Positions 18,737 through 28,793 are shown, counted from the first letter of the stretch. The stretch is DNA of 64,000 bases from Enterobacter cloacae (GCF_011078175.1 NZ_JAALCJ010000004.1:124001-188000); one strand, 5' to 3'. Numbers and translations: made by a program. Notes: generated by a model not told the origin, from the letters alone.

Positions 18737-19366
18737 ATGTCTTCTGACAAACCATCGCATCGCGGCTCTCCCTATGCTCAGGAACTGATTTCTCATTTAC
18801 AGCCGCACTGCACCACGCACAAAACCGATCGCGGCGAGCGACTTGATCTCCAGGTGAACGGGCAGAGCATGTGTTATTTAATTCTTGAGGGCACGGTCGC
18901 CATATACAGAAGAAGCAACGACATGATGCTTTCGACAGCACGCAGCCCCGCCCTGTTTGGCCTCGCTAATCTGACGGATATTTATTTTACCGATTATCTC
19001 AGAACGGTGACGCCTTGCCTGATCGGTGTGCTCACGACCGATCGGGTGTCTGAAATTATTAAAGAGGAAGCGTTGTGGGGGGTGCTTTCCAGACATCTGA
19101 TGTTTGTTTACAACCGCCTCTATCACAACGTTATGCCGAAAGGCGCGCCTACTGCATACGAGATGATTCGTCATCAGCTCGTGCTGCTGATGCAGGAAGA
19201 TGACAGCTACCGACGCAGCGTGACGGCGGAAAGGTACATCAGGGATAAAACTCAGCTTTCCCGCAGCGGTGTAATGCGGATACTGGCTGACCTGAAAACA
19301 GGCGGGTTCATCGAAATGGAAGAAGGCCGGCTCATTAAAATAAACAAACTGCCTGCCAAATACTGA
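18737..19366 (+). CDS. Crp-fold winged-helix regulator of the IprA/YaiV family
   Basis: Transcription regulator of 209 residues from the ATG at 18737, which aligns best with E. coli IprA (YaiV, inhibitor of peroxide resistance). A GTG at 18683 would add 18 residues. The N-terminal cupin-like half (about 15-125) includes CYLILEGTVAIYRR and ALFGLANLTD. The C-terminal winged helix (about 150-209) has YIRDKTQLSRSGVMRIL, GGFIEMEEGRLIKINKLPAKY. Cyclic-nucleotide-binding residues are not evident. A truncated paralogue lies directly upstream in the same orientation, so the pair arose by tandem duplication or by acquisition of two copies. Target genes are unknown; nearby fimbriae or the formate dehydrogenase are possible. 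It ends in a strong terminator. Confidence 0.78.
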   Translation: MSSDKPSHRGSPYAQELISHLQPHCTTHKTDRGERLDLQVNGQSMCYLILEGTVAIYRRSNDMMLSTARSPALFGLANLTDIYFTDYLRTVTPCLIGVLTTDRVSEIIKEEALWGVLSRHLMFVYNRLYHNVMPKGAPTAYEMIRHQLVLLMQEDDSYRRSVTAERYIRDKTQLSRSGVMRILADLKTGGFIEMEEGRLIKINKLPAKY

Positions 19367-19375
19367 AAGTCAGAC

Positions 19376-19405
19376 ACAAAAAAGGCCGCGCTTGCGGCCT
19401 TTTCT
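19376..19405. terminator. Bidirectional terminator between the IprA-like gene and ydiH
   Basis: Stem AAAAGGCCGC / GCGGCCTTTT with a 3-4 nt loop. T-rich on both strands, it serves two convergent genes. Confidence 0.88.
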
Positions 19406-19412
19406 TCACTGC

Positions 19413-19607
19413 TTAATGGACGTGAACGCCCAACCGCCAGGCAAAGTAGATCTCTTCTTTCAGTTCGTTTGAAGAGAGCGCCAGCAAATCCGTAAATTCC
19501 AGTTCAAGCTGTTTCAGCTTTTTCAGGTACTGTGCGGGAGACAGATTGCTGTTATCGCGACGTAAATATTCAATTGCCAGCTGTGTTGGGGTTATTTCAG
19601 TATCCAT
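19413..19607 (-). CDS. ydiH: Conserved small protein YdiH
   Basis: Small protein of unknown function, found near suf in E. coli. The start at 19607 (MDTEITPTQLAIEYL) gives 64 residues against 62 in E. coli; an ATG 7 codons upstream is also in frame. The core RRDNSNLSPAQYLKKLKQLELEF and the C-terminus ELKEEIYFAWRLGVH are nearly identical to E. coli. It is predicted helical and has no membrane segment or signal peptide. In E. coli it lies next to sufA; here an island of about 8 kb separates them. Confidence 0.9.
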   Translation of the reverse strand: MDTEITPTQLAIEYLRRDNSNLSPAQYLKKLKQLELEFTDLLALSSNELKEEIYFAWRLGVHVH

Positions 19608-19692
19608 GATGTCCTCGCTTATGTTCAAAACGTGACCAGTATATCACAATCGAACGGCTAATTTTTGACCAAAAACAAGACATCTGGAAACT

Positions 19693-20103
19693 TTACACAA
19701 CGGCCGTCGTCAGCCTGGAAGAACAACACAGGCGATCCTGTTCGTCCAGAATATCAATTTGCCACACCTGATGACGGCTTCCTGCATGCAGTGCGCGGCA
19801 AACGCCGCGCACGCGCCCGCTGCGAACGGAGCGGATGTGGTTGGCATTGACCTCCAGACCCACCACCTTCTGCTCTCCTTCCGTACAGAGATAGCCCGCC
19901 ACTGACCCCAGCGTTTCGGCCAGCACGACGGACGCACCGCCGTGTAACAGGCCAAACGGTTGATGAGTCCGGCTGTCTACCGGCATCGTCGCTTCCAGTT
20001 CATCATCGCCAATACGCGTGAACTGGATGTCCAGCAAACCGACCATGTTCTCCGCGCCCATGGCATTTAAGGCCTCCAGGGTAACCGTACGTTTCCAGAT
20101 CAT
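19693..20103 (-). CDS. menI: 1,4-dihydroxy-2-naphthoyl-CoA hydrolase MenI (YdiI)
   Basis: Hot-dog fold thioesterase that releases 1,4-dihydroxy-2-naphthoate in menaquinone synthesis. It has 136 residues, the E. coli length. The catalytic motif [15 protein letters not shown] with the active-site Glu is visible, as are [13 protein letters not shown] and [10 protein letters not shown]. It overlaps the ydiJ stop by 4 bp, so it is coupled to that oxidoreductase gene. The start [16 protein letters not shown] aligns with E. coli. Confidence 0.96.
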   Translation of the reverse strand: MIWKRTVTLEALNAMGAENMVGLLDIQFTRIGDDELEATMPVDSRTHQPFGLLHGGASVVLAETLGSVAGYLCTEGEQKVVGLEVNANHIRSVRSGRVRGVCRALHAGSRHQVWQIDILDEQDRLCCSSRLTTAVV

Positions 20104-23100
20104 CCGATAATCTCCAGTAAAGCCTGCAATGGATGGCGGACGCCGTTACCTTCCACCCGTTTCACCTGGCTGCGGCAGGAGTAGCCCGTCGCCAGACAGC
20201 GGTTGCGTGGCAGGTGCTGCATTGCCTGATGCCACGACAGCTCGTAAATGCCGAGCGAATTAGCGTGGTTTTTGACTTCATGGCCGTAGGTTCCGGCCAT
20301 ACCGCAGCAGCCCACGTTGACGCTTTCCAGCTTCGCGCCAAACCGGGCGAAGATAGAAGCCCACTGGGCTGGCGCCGTCGGCAGCGCCGTCACTTCGGTG
20401 CAGTGCCCAAACAGATACCAGGATTCTCCGCTGACCTCCTGAGAGGCCGTTTGCGTCAGTACCGCAGGGAGCCACTCGTGCACCAGTAAGACCTGAAAAT
20501 CACCGCGCTTATCGCCGAGCGTCTGCTTATACTCATCGCGATAGCAGAGCACCAGCGCCGGATCGACGCCCACCATCGGCATACCGAGCTGCGCCACGCG
20601 ATTCAGGAAATCCGACGTTTTCTGCGCGGTTTTCGCAAAGCGGGTCAGGAAGCCTTTAATGTGCTGCGCCTTGCCGTTGGGCGAGAACGGCAGCACCACC
20701 GGCTGGTAGCCGATTTTCTCGGCCAGTCGGACAAAATCAGCCACCACCTGCGCATCGTAATAACTGGTAAAGGGATCCTGCACCACCAGCACCACCTTCG
20801 CTTTCCGATCGGGACTTAGTGCTTCCAGTTGTTCCAGGGTCATATTCGCCGAGCGATGCCCCACCAGCCGACGCTGGAGCGATGGCACCGACAGCAGCGG
20901 CAGATCCACCATGCCGATATGTTTTTCAGACAGTTTGCGCACCAGCGGCTGATTGATAAAGAAGTTAAAGGTTTTTGGCGCACGGGCCATCAGCGGCGCG
21001 TAACTCTCCACCGTCGCCACCAGATGATCGCGCATCGGGCGCAGATAGCGCGTGTGGTACAGCTGGAGGAAGCGGGAACGGAATTCCGGTACGTCAATTT
21101 TAATCGGGCACTGGGTAGAACACGCCTTGCACGCCAGGCAGCCGGACATCGCCTCTTTCACCTCATGCGAGAAATCGTATTCGCCTTTATTCGCATGCCA
21201 GCTGTTGCGGGTGCGTTCGATAAGCCCGCGCAGGCTGGCGCGTTTTTCCGGCAGCTCCTGTTCCAGCTTGAGCGGGTCAATGCCGCGGTCAGCCAGCAGG
21301 CGCAGCCATTCGCGCACCAGCGTGGCACGCCCTTTCGGGGAGTGGATACGGTTACTGGTGATTTTCATCGACGGACACATTGGGCTTTTCACATCGAAGT
21401 TGAAGCACAGCCCGTTGCCGTTGCACTCCATCGCGCCGCGCCAGGAAGCGCGTACCGCAATCGGAATTTGTCGGTCATAGGTGCCGCGCTTAACGGCGTC
21501 CACCTTCAACATCGGCGCATCAACGCCATCCGGCGGACAGATTTTTCCCGGGTTAAGGCGGTTATCGGGATCAAACGCGGCTTTCACCTTACGCAGCTCG
21601 GCGTAAAGTTGTTCGCCAAAAAACGCCGGGCTGTACTCGGCGCGGAATCCTTTTCCGTGCTCACCCCATAGCAAGCCGCCGTATTTGGCCGTGAGGGCCA
21701 CGACCTCGTCGGAGATCGCCTTCATCAGGATCTCCTGCTGCGGATCGCACATGTCCAGCGCCGGGCGCACGTGCAGCACACCCGCGTCGACGTGCCCGAA
21801 CATGCCATAGCTCAGACCATGGCTGTCGAGAAGCGCACGAAACTCCACAATATAATCGGCAAGATGTTCCGGCGGCACGCAGGTATCTTCCGCAAATGGA
21901 ATCGGCTTCGCCGCCCCTTTCGCGTTGCCGAGCAGCCCCACCGCTTTTTTACGCATCGCGTAGATTCGCTCGATGCCGGAGAGATCGTTACACAGCTGCC
22001 AGCCAATGACGCCGCCTTCTCCCTGCGCAATCAGCTCGTCCAGACGCTGGCAGAGCGTGCTCACCTGGCTCTCAATCAGCTCTGCGTCATCCCCGGCGAA
22101 TTCGACGATGTTCAGGCCGAGCATCTCTTTATCCGGCACGTCGGTAATCAGTTCGCTCACCGAATGCCAGACGATATCCTCCCGGGCCAGGTTCAGGACT
22201 TTTGAATCGACGGTTTCCACCGACAGCGCACGCGCCTCCACCATGAACGGTGCATTACGCAGCGCGGAGTCAAAGGAGTTGTATTTGACGTTCACCAGAC
22301 GGCGCACCTTTGGCAACCGGGTGATATCCAGACGCGCCTCGGTGATGAAGGCCAGCGTCCCTTCTGACCCGGTCAGTACGCGGGTCAGATCGAACTGGCT
22401 CAAATCCTCATTAAAAACATGGCGCAGATCGTAGCCCGTCAGGAAGCGGTTGAGCTTCGGGAATTTGTCGAGGATCAGTTCGCGATTTTCGCGGCACCGC
22501 TCCAGCACGGTACGATAAATCCGTCCGCTGGTGGTGCTCTCTTTTGCCAGCGTCTCAGCCAGTTCGACCGACATCGGTTGGGTATCAAGAATATCGCCCC
22601 CCAGCAGCACCGCCCGCACACCCATGACGTGATCGGAGGTTTTGCCGTAGACCAATGATCCCTGCCCCGAGGCATCGGTGTTGATCATCCCGCCAATGGT
22701 CGCGCGGTTACTGGTAGAAAGCTCCGGCGCAAAAAAATAGCCGTAAGGTTTCAAAAACTGATTCAGCCGATCTTTGATCACCCCCGCTTCCACACGCACC
22801 CACCCCTCTTCCGGGTTGATCTCAATGATGCGGTTCATATAGCGGGACATATCAATGATGATGCCCTGGTTCAGCGCCTGCCCGTTGGTGCCCGTCCCGC
22901 CGCCGCGCGGGGTAAAGACCAGGGAGCTGAAACGCTCCTGCGACGCCAGACGAGCGATGAGCGCCACATCGGCGGTAGAGCGCGGGAAAACGACGGCATC
23001 GGGAAGAAGCTGGTAAATACTGTTATCGGTCGCCATCGTTAGCCTGTCGGCATAATCGGTGGCGGTGTCACCTGTAAAACCCTGTTGCTCCAGTGCCTGC

Positions 23101-23156
23101 AAAAAATTAAGCACCAGCTGAACGACGCCCGGTGCCTGAGAAATCTGTGGGATCAT
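20100..23156 (-). CDS. ydiJ: D-2-hydroxyglutarate dehydrogenase-type FAD/Fe-S oxidoreductase YdiJ
   Basis: Large FAD-linked oxidase with a C-terminal Fe-S part; E. coli YdiJ oxidises D-2-hydroxyglutarate. The start at 23156 ([15 protein letters not shown]) gives 1018 residues as in E. coli; 21 upstream in-frame codons are excluded. The FAD-binding type 4 domain (about 50-280) has [13 protein letters not shown] and the FAD-linked oxidase C-domain follows. Cluster motifs [20 protein letters not shown] (about 660-680) and a CCG-type motif [12 protein letters not shown] near the C-terminus are seen. It precedes menI with a 4-bp overlap and lies divergent from ydiK. Confidence 0.96.
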   Translation of the reverse strand: MIPQISQAPGVVQLVLNFLQALEQQGFTGDTATDYADRLTMATDNSIYQLLPDAVVFPRSTADVALIARLASQERFSSLVFTPRGGGTGTNGQALNQGIIIDMSRYMNRIIEINPEEGWVRVEAGVIKDRLNQFLKPYGYFFAPELSTSNRATIGGMINTDASGQGSLVYGKTSDHVMGVRAVLLGGDILDTQPMSVELAETLAKESTTSGRIYRTVLERCRENRELILDKFPKLNRFLTGYDLRHVFNEDLSQFDLTRVLTGSEGTLAFITEARLDITRLPKVRRLVNVKYNSFDSALRNAPFMVEARALSVETVDSKVLNLAREDIVWHSVSELITDVPDKEMLGLNIVEFAGDDAELIESQVSTLCQRLDELIAQGEGGVIGWQLCNDLSGIERIYAMRKKAVGLLGNAKGAAKPIPFAEDTCVPPEHLADYIVEFRALLDSHGLSYGMFGHVDAGVLHVRPALDMCDPQQEILMKAISDEVVALTAKYGGLLWGEHGKGFRAEYSPAFFGEQLYAELRKVKAAFDPDNRLNPGKICPPDGVDAPMLKVDAVKRGTYDRQIPIAVRASWRGAMECNGNGLCFNFDVKSPMCPSMKITSNRIHSPKGRATLVREWLRLLADRGIDPLKLEQELPEKRASLRGLIERTRNSWHANKGEYDFSHEVKEAMSGCLACKACSTQCPIKIDVPEFRSRFLQLYHTRYLRPMRDHLVATVESYAPLMARAPKTFNFFINQPLVRKLSEKHIGMVDLPLLSVPSLQRRLVGHRSANMTLEQLEALSPDRKAKVVLVVQDPFTSYYDAQVVADFVRLAEKIGYQPVVLPFSPNGKAQHIKGFLTRFAKTAQKTSDFLNRVAQLGMPMVGVDPALVLCYRDEYKQTLGDKRGDFQVLLVHEWLPAVLTQTASQEVSGESWYLFGHCTEVTALPTAPAQWASIFARFGAKLESVNVGCCGMAGTYGHEVKNHANSLGIYELSWHQAMQHLPRNRCLATGYSCRSQVKRVEGNGVRHPLQALLEIIG

Positions 23157-23355
23157 TGTTGTCGACCCTAATGAGAATAGTGTGAAATCGTTTGCGTTGT
23201 GTCTGGAAAGTTTTATCACATTTTTTTCTTATGTGCTTCGTAGAATTGCGGGCAAAATCTGCCTGTCAAAAATCGCTGAAATCACTAATGATTAGAGAGA
23301 TGCGGTTTATATTCCCATCAGCCTTGCTGGTGTTCATTTAAGGAAAGTTTTGTTT

Positions 23356-24471
23356 ATGGTCAATCTTCGTCAGCCCAGGGATGTCGCGCAGATACTGCTG
23401 TCGGTGCTGTTCTTAGCCATTATGATTATTGCGTGTCTGTGGATTGTTCGCCCTTTCGTGCTCGGATTTGCCTGGGCCGCGACCGTCGTCGTCGCTACCT
23501 GGCCTTTACTCTTACGTTTGCAGAAGCTGCTGTTTGGTCGCCGCGGTCTGGCCGTGCTGGTGATGACGCTGCTGTTGTTCCTGCTGTTTATTATTCCCAT
23601 TGCACTGCTGGTCAACAGCCTGGTTGACAGCAGCGGCCCGGTTATTCGCGCGGTCACCAGCGGTGACATGACGCTGCCCGATCTCGCGTGGCTGAACAGC
23701 ATTCCTGTTGTAGGTGCCAAACTGTACAGCGGCTGGCACAGTCTGCTGGAGATGGGCGGTAGCGCCCTGATGGCCAAAGTGCGTCCGTATATCGGCACTA
23801 CGACCACCTGGTTTGTGGGGCAGGCTGCGCACATCGGTCGCTTCATGATGCACTGTACGTTGATGCTGGTCTTCAGCGCCCTGCTGTACTGGCGCGGCGA
23901 ACAGGTTGCGCTGGGGGTACGTCATTTCGCCACCCGCCTGGCAGGTAAGCGCGGCGACGCAGCCGTGCTGCTGGCAGCCCAGGCCGTGCGAGCGGTGGCG
24001 CTCGGCGTGGTGGTCACCGCGCTGGTACAGGCGGTGCTCGGCGGTATCGGCCTGGCGATTTCCGGCGTGCCGTATGCCACCATTTTTACCGTCATCATGT
24101 TAATGACCTGTCTGGCACAGCTCGGTCCACTGCTGGTGTTGGTTCCCTGCATCATCTGGCTCTACTGGACGGGCGATACGACCTGGGGCACGGTGCTGCT
24201 GGTCTGGAGTTGCGTGGTGGGCACCATGGATAACGTGATCCGTCCCCTCCTCATCCGCATGGGCGCTGACCTGCCGCTGATTCTGATCCTGTCCGGGGTC
24301 ATCGGTGGGTTAATTGCCTTCGGCATGATTGGTCTGTTCATCGGTCCGGTGCTGCTTGCGGTAACCTGGCGTCTCTTCTCCGCCTGGGTGCATGAAGTAC
24401 CGCCGCCGGGGACCGATCCAGACGTCATCTTAAGTGAACTTGAAGAGCTGGAAGATAAGAACGCGAAATAA
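23356..24471 (+). CDS. ydiK: AI-2E family membrane protein YdiK
   Basis: Polytopic inner-membrane protein of 371 residues (E. coli 370). Start at 23356 (MVNLRQPRDVAQ), preceded by AAGGAAAG. Several long hydrophobic helices are clear, for example ILLSVLFLAIMIIACLWIV, LAVLVMTLLLFLLFIIPIA and the C-terminal family block LILILSGVIGGLIAFGMIGLFIGPVLLA. The family includes TqsA-type exporters, but the substrate of YdiK is not established; PurR control is reported in E. coli. It is followed by a REP element and then the rprA sRNA gene. Confidence 0.95.
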   Translation: MVNLRQPRDVAQILLSVLFLAIMIIACLWIVRPFVLGFAWAATVVVATWPLLLRLQKLLFGRRGLAVLVMTLLLFLLFIIPIALLVNSLVDSSGPVIRAVTSGDMTLPDLAWLNSIPVVGAKLYSGWHSLLEMGGSALMAKVRPYIGTTTTWFVGQAAHIGRFMMHCTLMLVFSALLYWRGEQVALGVRHFATRLAGKRGDAAVLLAAQAVRAVALGVVVTALVQAVLGGIGLAISGVPYATIFTVIMLMTCLAQLGPLLVLVPCIIWLYWTGDTTWGTVLLVWSCVVGTMDNVIRPLLIRMGADLPLILILSGVIGGLIAFGMIGLFIGPVLLAVTWRLFSAWVHEVPPPGTDPDVILSELEELEDKNAK

Positions 24472-24479
24472 AAACGTAT

Positions 24480-24510
24480 GCCGGGTGGGATTAACGCTTA
24501 CCCGGCCTAC
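24480..24510. repeat. REP-type palindrome after ydiK
   Basis: GCCGGGTGGGATTAACG...TACCCGGCCTAC is a typical enteric REP stem placed just after a stop codon. Confidence 0.75.
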
Positions 24511-24631
24511 ACTCTCAACATGAATACTTAAACGTTGCTAAACTATTTATTCTCTGCGCACTGGTCAGACCCGCCTTTACATGCCTAAAACCGTCATTTT
24601 GCTCAAGAAATCTTTACCTCCCTTTAACTAT

Positions 24632-24645
24632 TGAGACGAATCCGA
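24632..24645 (+). promoter_or_regulatory. RcsB box of rprA
   Basis: TGAGACGAATCCGA resembles the RcsB consensus (TAAGAATAATCCTA type). It lies 23 bp upstream of the -10 TACTAT (24669-24674), the place where RcsB activates rprA in E. coli. Confidence 0.78.
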
Positions 24646-24680
24646 TCGACTCAAAATGTTGGCATGCCTACTATTAAGAC

Positions 24681-24786
24681 ACGGTTATAAATCAACACCT
24701 TGATTTATAAGCATGGAAATCCCCTGAGTGAAACAACGAATTGCTGTGTGTAGTCTTTGCCCATCTCCCACGATGGGCTTTTTTTT
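24681..24786 (+). ncRNA. rprA: Small regulatory RNA RprA
   Basis: Hfq-binding sRNA that activates translation of rpoS mRNA and represses csgD and ydaM in E. coli. The sequence matches E. coli RprA almost throughout: 5' ACGGTTATAAATCAAC with a first stem-loop (ATAAATCAA/TTGATTTAT), the central conserved AAATCCCCTGAGTG region that pairs with targets, and the terminator GCCCATC/GATGGGC followed by eight or more T. Length is about 105 nt as in E. coli. The promoter (-10 at 24669-24674, RcsB box) is next to it. It is convergent with the GH3 gene, whose stop is 8 bp from the RprA end. Confidence 0.96.
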
Positions 24787-24793
24787 ATCCTTT

Positions 24794-27169
24794 TTACGCC
24801 CGTGTAATGTCACACCGACTAAGCATCCGCCATTCCTTCGTCAGCACCTGCGACTCCCCGGTTACCAGCACGTTCACCGCTTCGCGAATATCCGCCGAGG
24901 AAGCCCCAACCTGTAGCTCAAATTCCCCTGGCTCGACAATTCGCTTCCCATCCCGGCGCGTAAAATTGAACATATCCACCGGCAGGGTAAAGGTTAGCGA
25001 GGCGGTTTCTCCCGGTGAAAGCGTAACGCGCTGGAACGCTTTCAGCTCCTGAAGCGGACGCACCTGCGTGGCAACCCTGTCACGCACGTATACCTGTACC
25101 ACTTCACTGCCGCTGCGCTCCCCTGTGTTGGTGACATCGACGCTTAGCACCACCTCTCCGCTGACCGGTACGCGGCTTTCAGCCAGGCGTACCGCTCCCC
25201 AGCTAAACTGCGTCCAGCCGAGACCGTAACCGAATGGGTAAAGCGCGCCAAAATGGAACGCAAACGGCGTGCCCCCGCTTTTCAGCTTGTGGTTGTAGTA
25301 GTACGGCATCGCCCCGGCGCTTTTCGGCACGCTCACGACCAGCCTGCCCTGCGGCTCCGCGCGGCCGGTTAAGACATCGGCAATCGCCCAGCCCCCTTCC
25401 TGCCCCGGCGCCCAGGCCATCATCAGCGCGGCCACCTTATCTTCCAGCCCCTGAAGGTTATAAGGTCGCCCACCCGTGAGGACAACTATCACCGGCTTAC
25501 CGGTTGCCACCAGCGCCTCCAGCAGCTGTTGCTGCACGCCCGGCAGATTTAGCGAATCGGTATCCGAGCCTTCCCCCACGGTGCCGCTCTGGAAAAGCCC
25601 GGCGAGGTCGCCCACGCAGGCCACCACGACGTCGCTCTCTTTTGCCGCACTCACGGCTTCGGGGATCAGGTCCGTGCGTTGTGAAACCGGCGACTGCTGC
25701 ATCGGTTTACCGCCGCTGTCGCCCGGGAACACCGGCGCGCCCGCCATCCGTTTTTCGATAATGTGGCACCCTTTGGCGTAACGTATCTGCGATGTGCCAA
25801 GATACTGCTCCAGCGCCGCGCGCGGGGTGGTCACCTGCGAGGTCTCTTCAACCATATCGCTGATGATGAGGTGAACCGGGAAGCTGTAGCCGCTCAGCAG
25901 CGCCAGCGGATCGTCCGCCGTCGGCCCCACTACCGCTACACGGGGTTTTCCGCCGAGGGGCAAAATGCCGTTATTTTCCAGCAGCGTGATCGATTTTGTT
26001 GCCACCTCGCGTGCCACCTGTCGGGTCGAGTCATTCTGCAAATCGATACCGTCTTCGTCGGCGTACGGTTTTTCAAACAGCCCGAGACGGAATTTTTCAT
26101 TCAGCACGCGCGCCACAATCTCATCCACTTTCGCCATTGAGATAAGACCACGCTCTACCGCTTCCGCCAGATGACGCGCGCAGTCATCCTTCGGCAATTC
26201 CACGTCCAGCCCGGCGTTAAACGCCAGCGCCGCCGACTCCGCTGGATCGTGAGAAATGCCATGGTGCTGGTGCAGCAGGCTGACGCCGCCGTAATCCGCC
26301 ACGATAATGCCGTCGAAGCCCCACTGTTCACGCAGCACGGTCGTGAGCAGGAAATGGTCGCTGTGCCCTGGCTGATTATCAATGTCATGATAGGCTGGCA
26401 TCACCGAACCGGCGTTGGCCAGCTTCACCGCCATCTCAAACGGCAGCAGGAAGGTATCGTTGAGCTCGCTGAAACCGAGATGGACCGGCGCATGGTTGCG
26501 CGCCCCTTCGCTGAAGGAGTGGCCGACGTAGTGTTTCAACGTCGCCAGCAGATCGCGCTTATCGCCCTGCAACCCCTTTACGTACGCCGTCGCCATCACC
26601 CCTACCAGCCACGGATCTTCCCCAAAGGTCTCTTCCGTCCGTCCCCAGCGCACATCACGCGAGACATCCAGCACCGGTGCCAGCCCCTGCTGGCACCCGA
26701 CAGACCGGGCCTCTTTGCCGATCTGCTCCGCCGCGCGCTGTACCAGCGCCGGGTCCCAGGTGGAACCGTAGTTCAGCGACGACGGGAACAGGGTTGCATC
26801 TTTGCACAGCAGCCCCACCAGACACTCCTCATGAAACAGCGCCGGAATGCCGAGCCGGGTCTCCTCCATCATCATGCGTTGCAGGCGGTTGGCGGCACGC
26901 ACGCCGGTTTTTGCATTAACAATGTGCGTGCCGAGCGGACGGGTGATCTGCCCGACGCCGAGCTTCAGCCTTTCGCTGAGGGACGCCTGTTCGCTCACGC
27001 CAGCGAATTCATCGCTCAGATCGCTGCGCTCGCGGTGGTTGCCGTGTTCATCGAGGATCAGCCAGTACGCGTGCATCTGGGCAAATTTCTCTTCCGGCGT
27101 CATACGCGCCAGTAAATCAGCGACACGCTCGTGTACGGGACGTCCCGCGTCCTTGTAGATCGCAGTCAT
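24794..27169 (-). CDS. GH3 family beta-glycosidase (beta-glucosidase/beta-xylosidase type), cytoplasmic
   Basis: Glycoside hydrolase of 791 residues without a signal peptide. The GH3 N-domain (about 1-350) has LKHYVGHSFSEGARN and the nucleophile Asp in GFDGIIVADYGGVS. The GH3 C-domain (about 395-640) has SITLLENNGILPL, VGEGSDTDSLNLPG and VLTGGRPYN, and a fibronectin III-like domain (about 680-760) has VTNTGERSGSEVVQVYVRD. It follows the transporter gene by 3 bp in the same operon, so it should cleave a disaccharide or glycoside brought in unphosphorylated. Which sugar cannot be told from sequence; beta-glucosides, beta-xylosides or related oligomers are all possible. E. coli has no such gene between rprA and ppsA. 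Confidence 0.88.
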   Translation of the reverse strand: MTAIYKDAGRPVHERVADLLARMTPEEKFAQMHAYWLILDEHGNHRERSDLSDEFAGVSEQASLSERLKLGVGQITRPLGTHIVNAKTGVRAANRLQRMMMEETRLGIPALFHEECLVGLLCKDATLFPSSLNYGSTWDPALVQRAAEQIGKEARSVGCQQGLAPVLDVSRDVRWGRTEETFGEDPWLVGVMATAYVKGLQGDKRDLLATLKHYVGHSFSEGARNHAPVHLGFSELNDTFLLPFEMAVKLANAGSVMPAYHDIDNQPGHSDHFLLTTVLREQWGFDGIIVADYGGVSLLHQHHGISHDPAESAALAFNAGLDVELPKDDCARHLAEAVERGLISMAKVDEIVARVLNEKFRLGLFEKPYADEDGIDLQNDSTRQVAREVATKSITLLENNGILPLGGKPRVAVVGPTADDPLALLSGYSFPVHLIISDMVEETSQVTTPRAALEQYLGTSQIRYAKGCHIIEKRMAGAPVFPGDSGGKPMQQSPVSQRTDLIPEAVSAAKESDVVVACVGDLAGLFQSGTVGEGSDTDSLNLPGVQQQLLEALVATGKPVIVVLTGGRPYNLQGLEDKVAALMMAWAPGQEGGWAIADVLTGRAEPQGRLVVSVPKSAGAMPYYYNHKLKSGGTPFAFHFGALYPFGYGLGWTQFSWGAVRLAESRVPVSGEVVLSVDVTNTGERSGSEVVQVYVRDRVATQVRPLQELKAFQRVTLSPGETASLTFTLPVDMFNFTRRDGKRIVEPGEFELQVGASSADIREAVNVLVTGESQVLTKEWRMLSRCDITRA

Positions 27170-27172
27170 GGT

Positions 27173-28573
27173 TTACTCCTGTAGTGCGGATTGGGTTGCC
27201 GGGCTGAGCTGCCCCGCATCGTTTCGACTATCGCGTTTGCTGGCCAGCTCGCGGGCGATGCTGTCCACCAGCCGGCTATTAAGTTTGTAAATGGCAAGGA
27301 GCGCCACCATGCAGAGGAACAGCGCGCAGGGGATCAGGGTGAACAGGGCATTGATGGTTGCGAGAACCTGAGGCGCCTGGTTTGCCTGACCGGGAGCGTA
27401 ATCCACCATGCCAAGCACCCAACCGACCACTGCCCCGCCCAGCGCCAGCCCAAACTTGATGGCAAACAGGGCGGTAGAGAAGACCAGCCCGTCCAGACGG
27501 CGGCCGCTACGGTGCTCTTCGTAGTCCACCACATCGGAGAACATGGTCCATTGCAGCGGCGTGGTCAGGTTCTGAATAAAGCTAAACACAATATTCAGAC
27601 CGAATATCAGCCACACCTGCGAAGGAGGAATGAAGAAAATCAGCGCGCCAAAAATAACGAAAGAAATAATGGTCCACTGATAGGCACGCACGCGATCAAA
27701 TTTCCCCAGCAGGCGTTCAGATAATAATGCGCCGCTTAAGGAGGCCACCATGCCGGAAACGATAAAGGCAAAAACCAGTTCCGGACGTAACAGAACATAG
27801 TTAACGTAATACATGGTTGCAGAGCCACGCGTCACGACGGCGGTTAACAGCAAAATATTAAACAGAAAAACAATTCGCCACTGGCTGTTGCCGGCCAGCA
27901 GTTTTAAATCCGTCAGCATCGAGCCGGAGGTGTCATTGCGCGGCGAGTAACGCTCCCGGGTCATAAAGAAGCAGCAGAAGAATAAAACAATACCCAGCAG
28001 CCCCATCAGGCTCATGGCATAGAAATAGCCTTTTTGCACATTCCCCTGGCCTAATAATGAGACCAGCGGCAGCGCGATAACCGTCACAATCAACCCGCCG
28101 ATAAACGACAGGCCAAAGCGCCAGGATTGCAGCGAGTGGCGTTCGCGCGGGTCAAGCGTCAGCGCGCCAGGCATAGCGCAATAAGGAACATTGATCGCGG
28201 AATAGATCAGGCTCAGGATGGCATAGGTTACGCAGGCATAGACAATTTTCGCCGTCTGCCCGGCATCCGGCACGTAGAAGGTAATCAGGCAGCTCACGCC
28301 AAACGGAATGGCAAACCAGAGCAGCCAGGGACGAAAACGACCGTGGCGCGTCTGAGTACGATCCACCAGCGCACCAATGCACGGGTCGACAAACGCATCG
28401 ACAACGCGCACCACTAAAAACATGGTGCCCATAATGGCCGCCGGTAAACCGAATACGTCCGTATAGAAATAAGCGAGAAATAACGTTGCCGTTTGCCAGA
28501 CCAGCGCGCTGGCCATATCGCCGAGGCCATAGCCTATTTTATCTTTGGTACGTAATACAGAGGAGATTGTCAT
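27173..28573 (-). CDS. GPH-family (MelB/YicJ-like) glycoside:cation symporter
   Basis: Inner-membrane symporter of 466 residues with about 12 hydrophobic segments. The start at 28573 (MTISSVLRTKDKIGYGLGD) has the family opening motif; the longer frame to 28654 adds hydrophilic residues without support. The GPH signature is clear: VVRVVDAFVDPCIGALVDRT and GRFRPWLLW, with the conserved Asp residues that bind cation and sugar. It precedes the GH3 gene by 3 bp, forming a transport-and-hydrolysis cassette. No regulator is adjacent. The 234-bp gap to ppsA holds its promoter region and the ppsA terminator. Confidence 0.9.
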   Translation of the reverse strand: MTISSVLRTKDKIGYGLGDMASALVWQTATLFLAYFYTDVFGLPAAIMGTMFLVVRVVDAFVDPCIGALVDRTQTRHGRFRPWLLWFAIPFGVSCLITFYVPDAGQTAKIVYACVTYAILSLIYSAINVPYCAMPGALTLDPRERHSLQSWRFGLSFIGGLIVTVIALPLVSLLGQGNVQKGYFYAMSLMGLLGIVLFFCCFFMTRERYSPRNDTSGSMLTDLKLLAGNSQWRIVFLFNILLLTAVVTRGSATMYYVNYVLLRPELVFAFIVSGMVASLSGALLSERLLGKFDRVRAYQWTIISFVIFGALIFFIPPSQVWLIFGLNIVFSFIQNLTTPLQWTMFSDVVDYEEHRSGRRLDGLVFSTALFAIKFGLALGGAVVGWVLGMVDYAPGQANQAPQVLATINALFTLIPCALFLCMVALLAIYKLNSRLVDSIARELASKRDSRNDAGQLSPATQSALQE

Positions 28574-28758
28574 TGTTATTTGCCTTTTTATCAGGTTAAA
28601 ACGTATTTCAACCAGTCGCGCATCATCCCGACGGATGTACGCGGTAAGGCTCAAGTATTAGCAACGCCCTGCCCGCTAACAATTGTCTAAATTAACAGAT
28701 AAATTATGATATTTGGTTTTTTGCTTTATTTGTGATGGTGAGCATATTCGCAGGAAAA

Positions 28759-28793
28759 TAAAAAAGGCGAGGACAGATATCCTCGCCTTTTTC
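28759..28793. terminator. Terminator downstream of ppsA
   Basis: Stem AAAAAGGCGAGGA / TCCTCGCCTTTTT with a 6-nt loop, T-rich on both strands. Confidence 0.9.
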
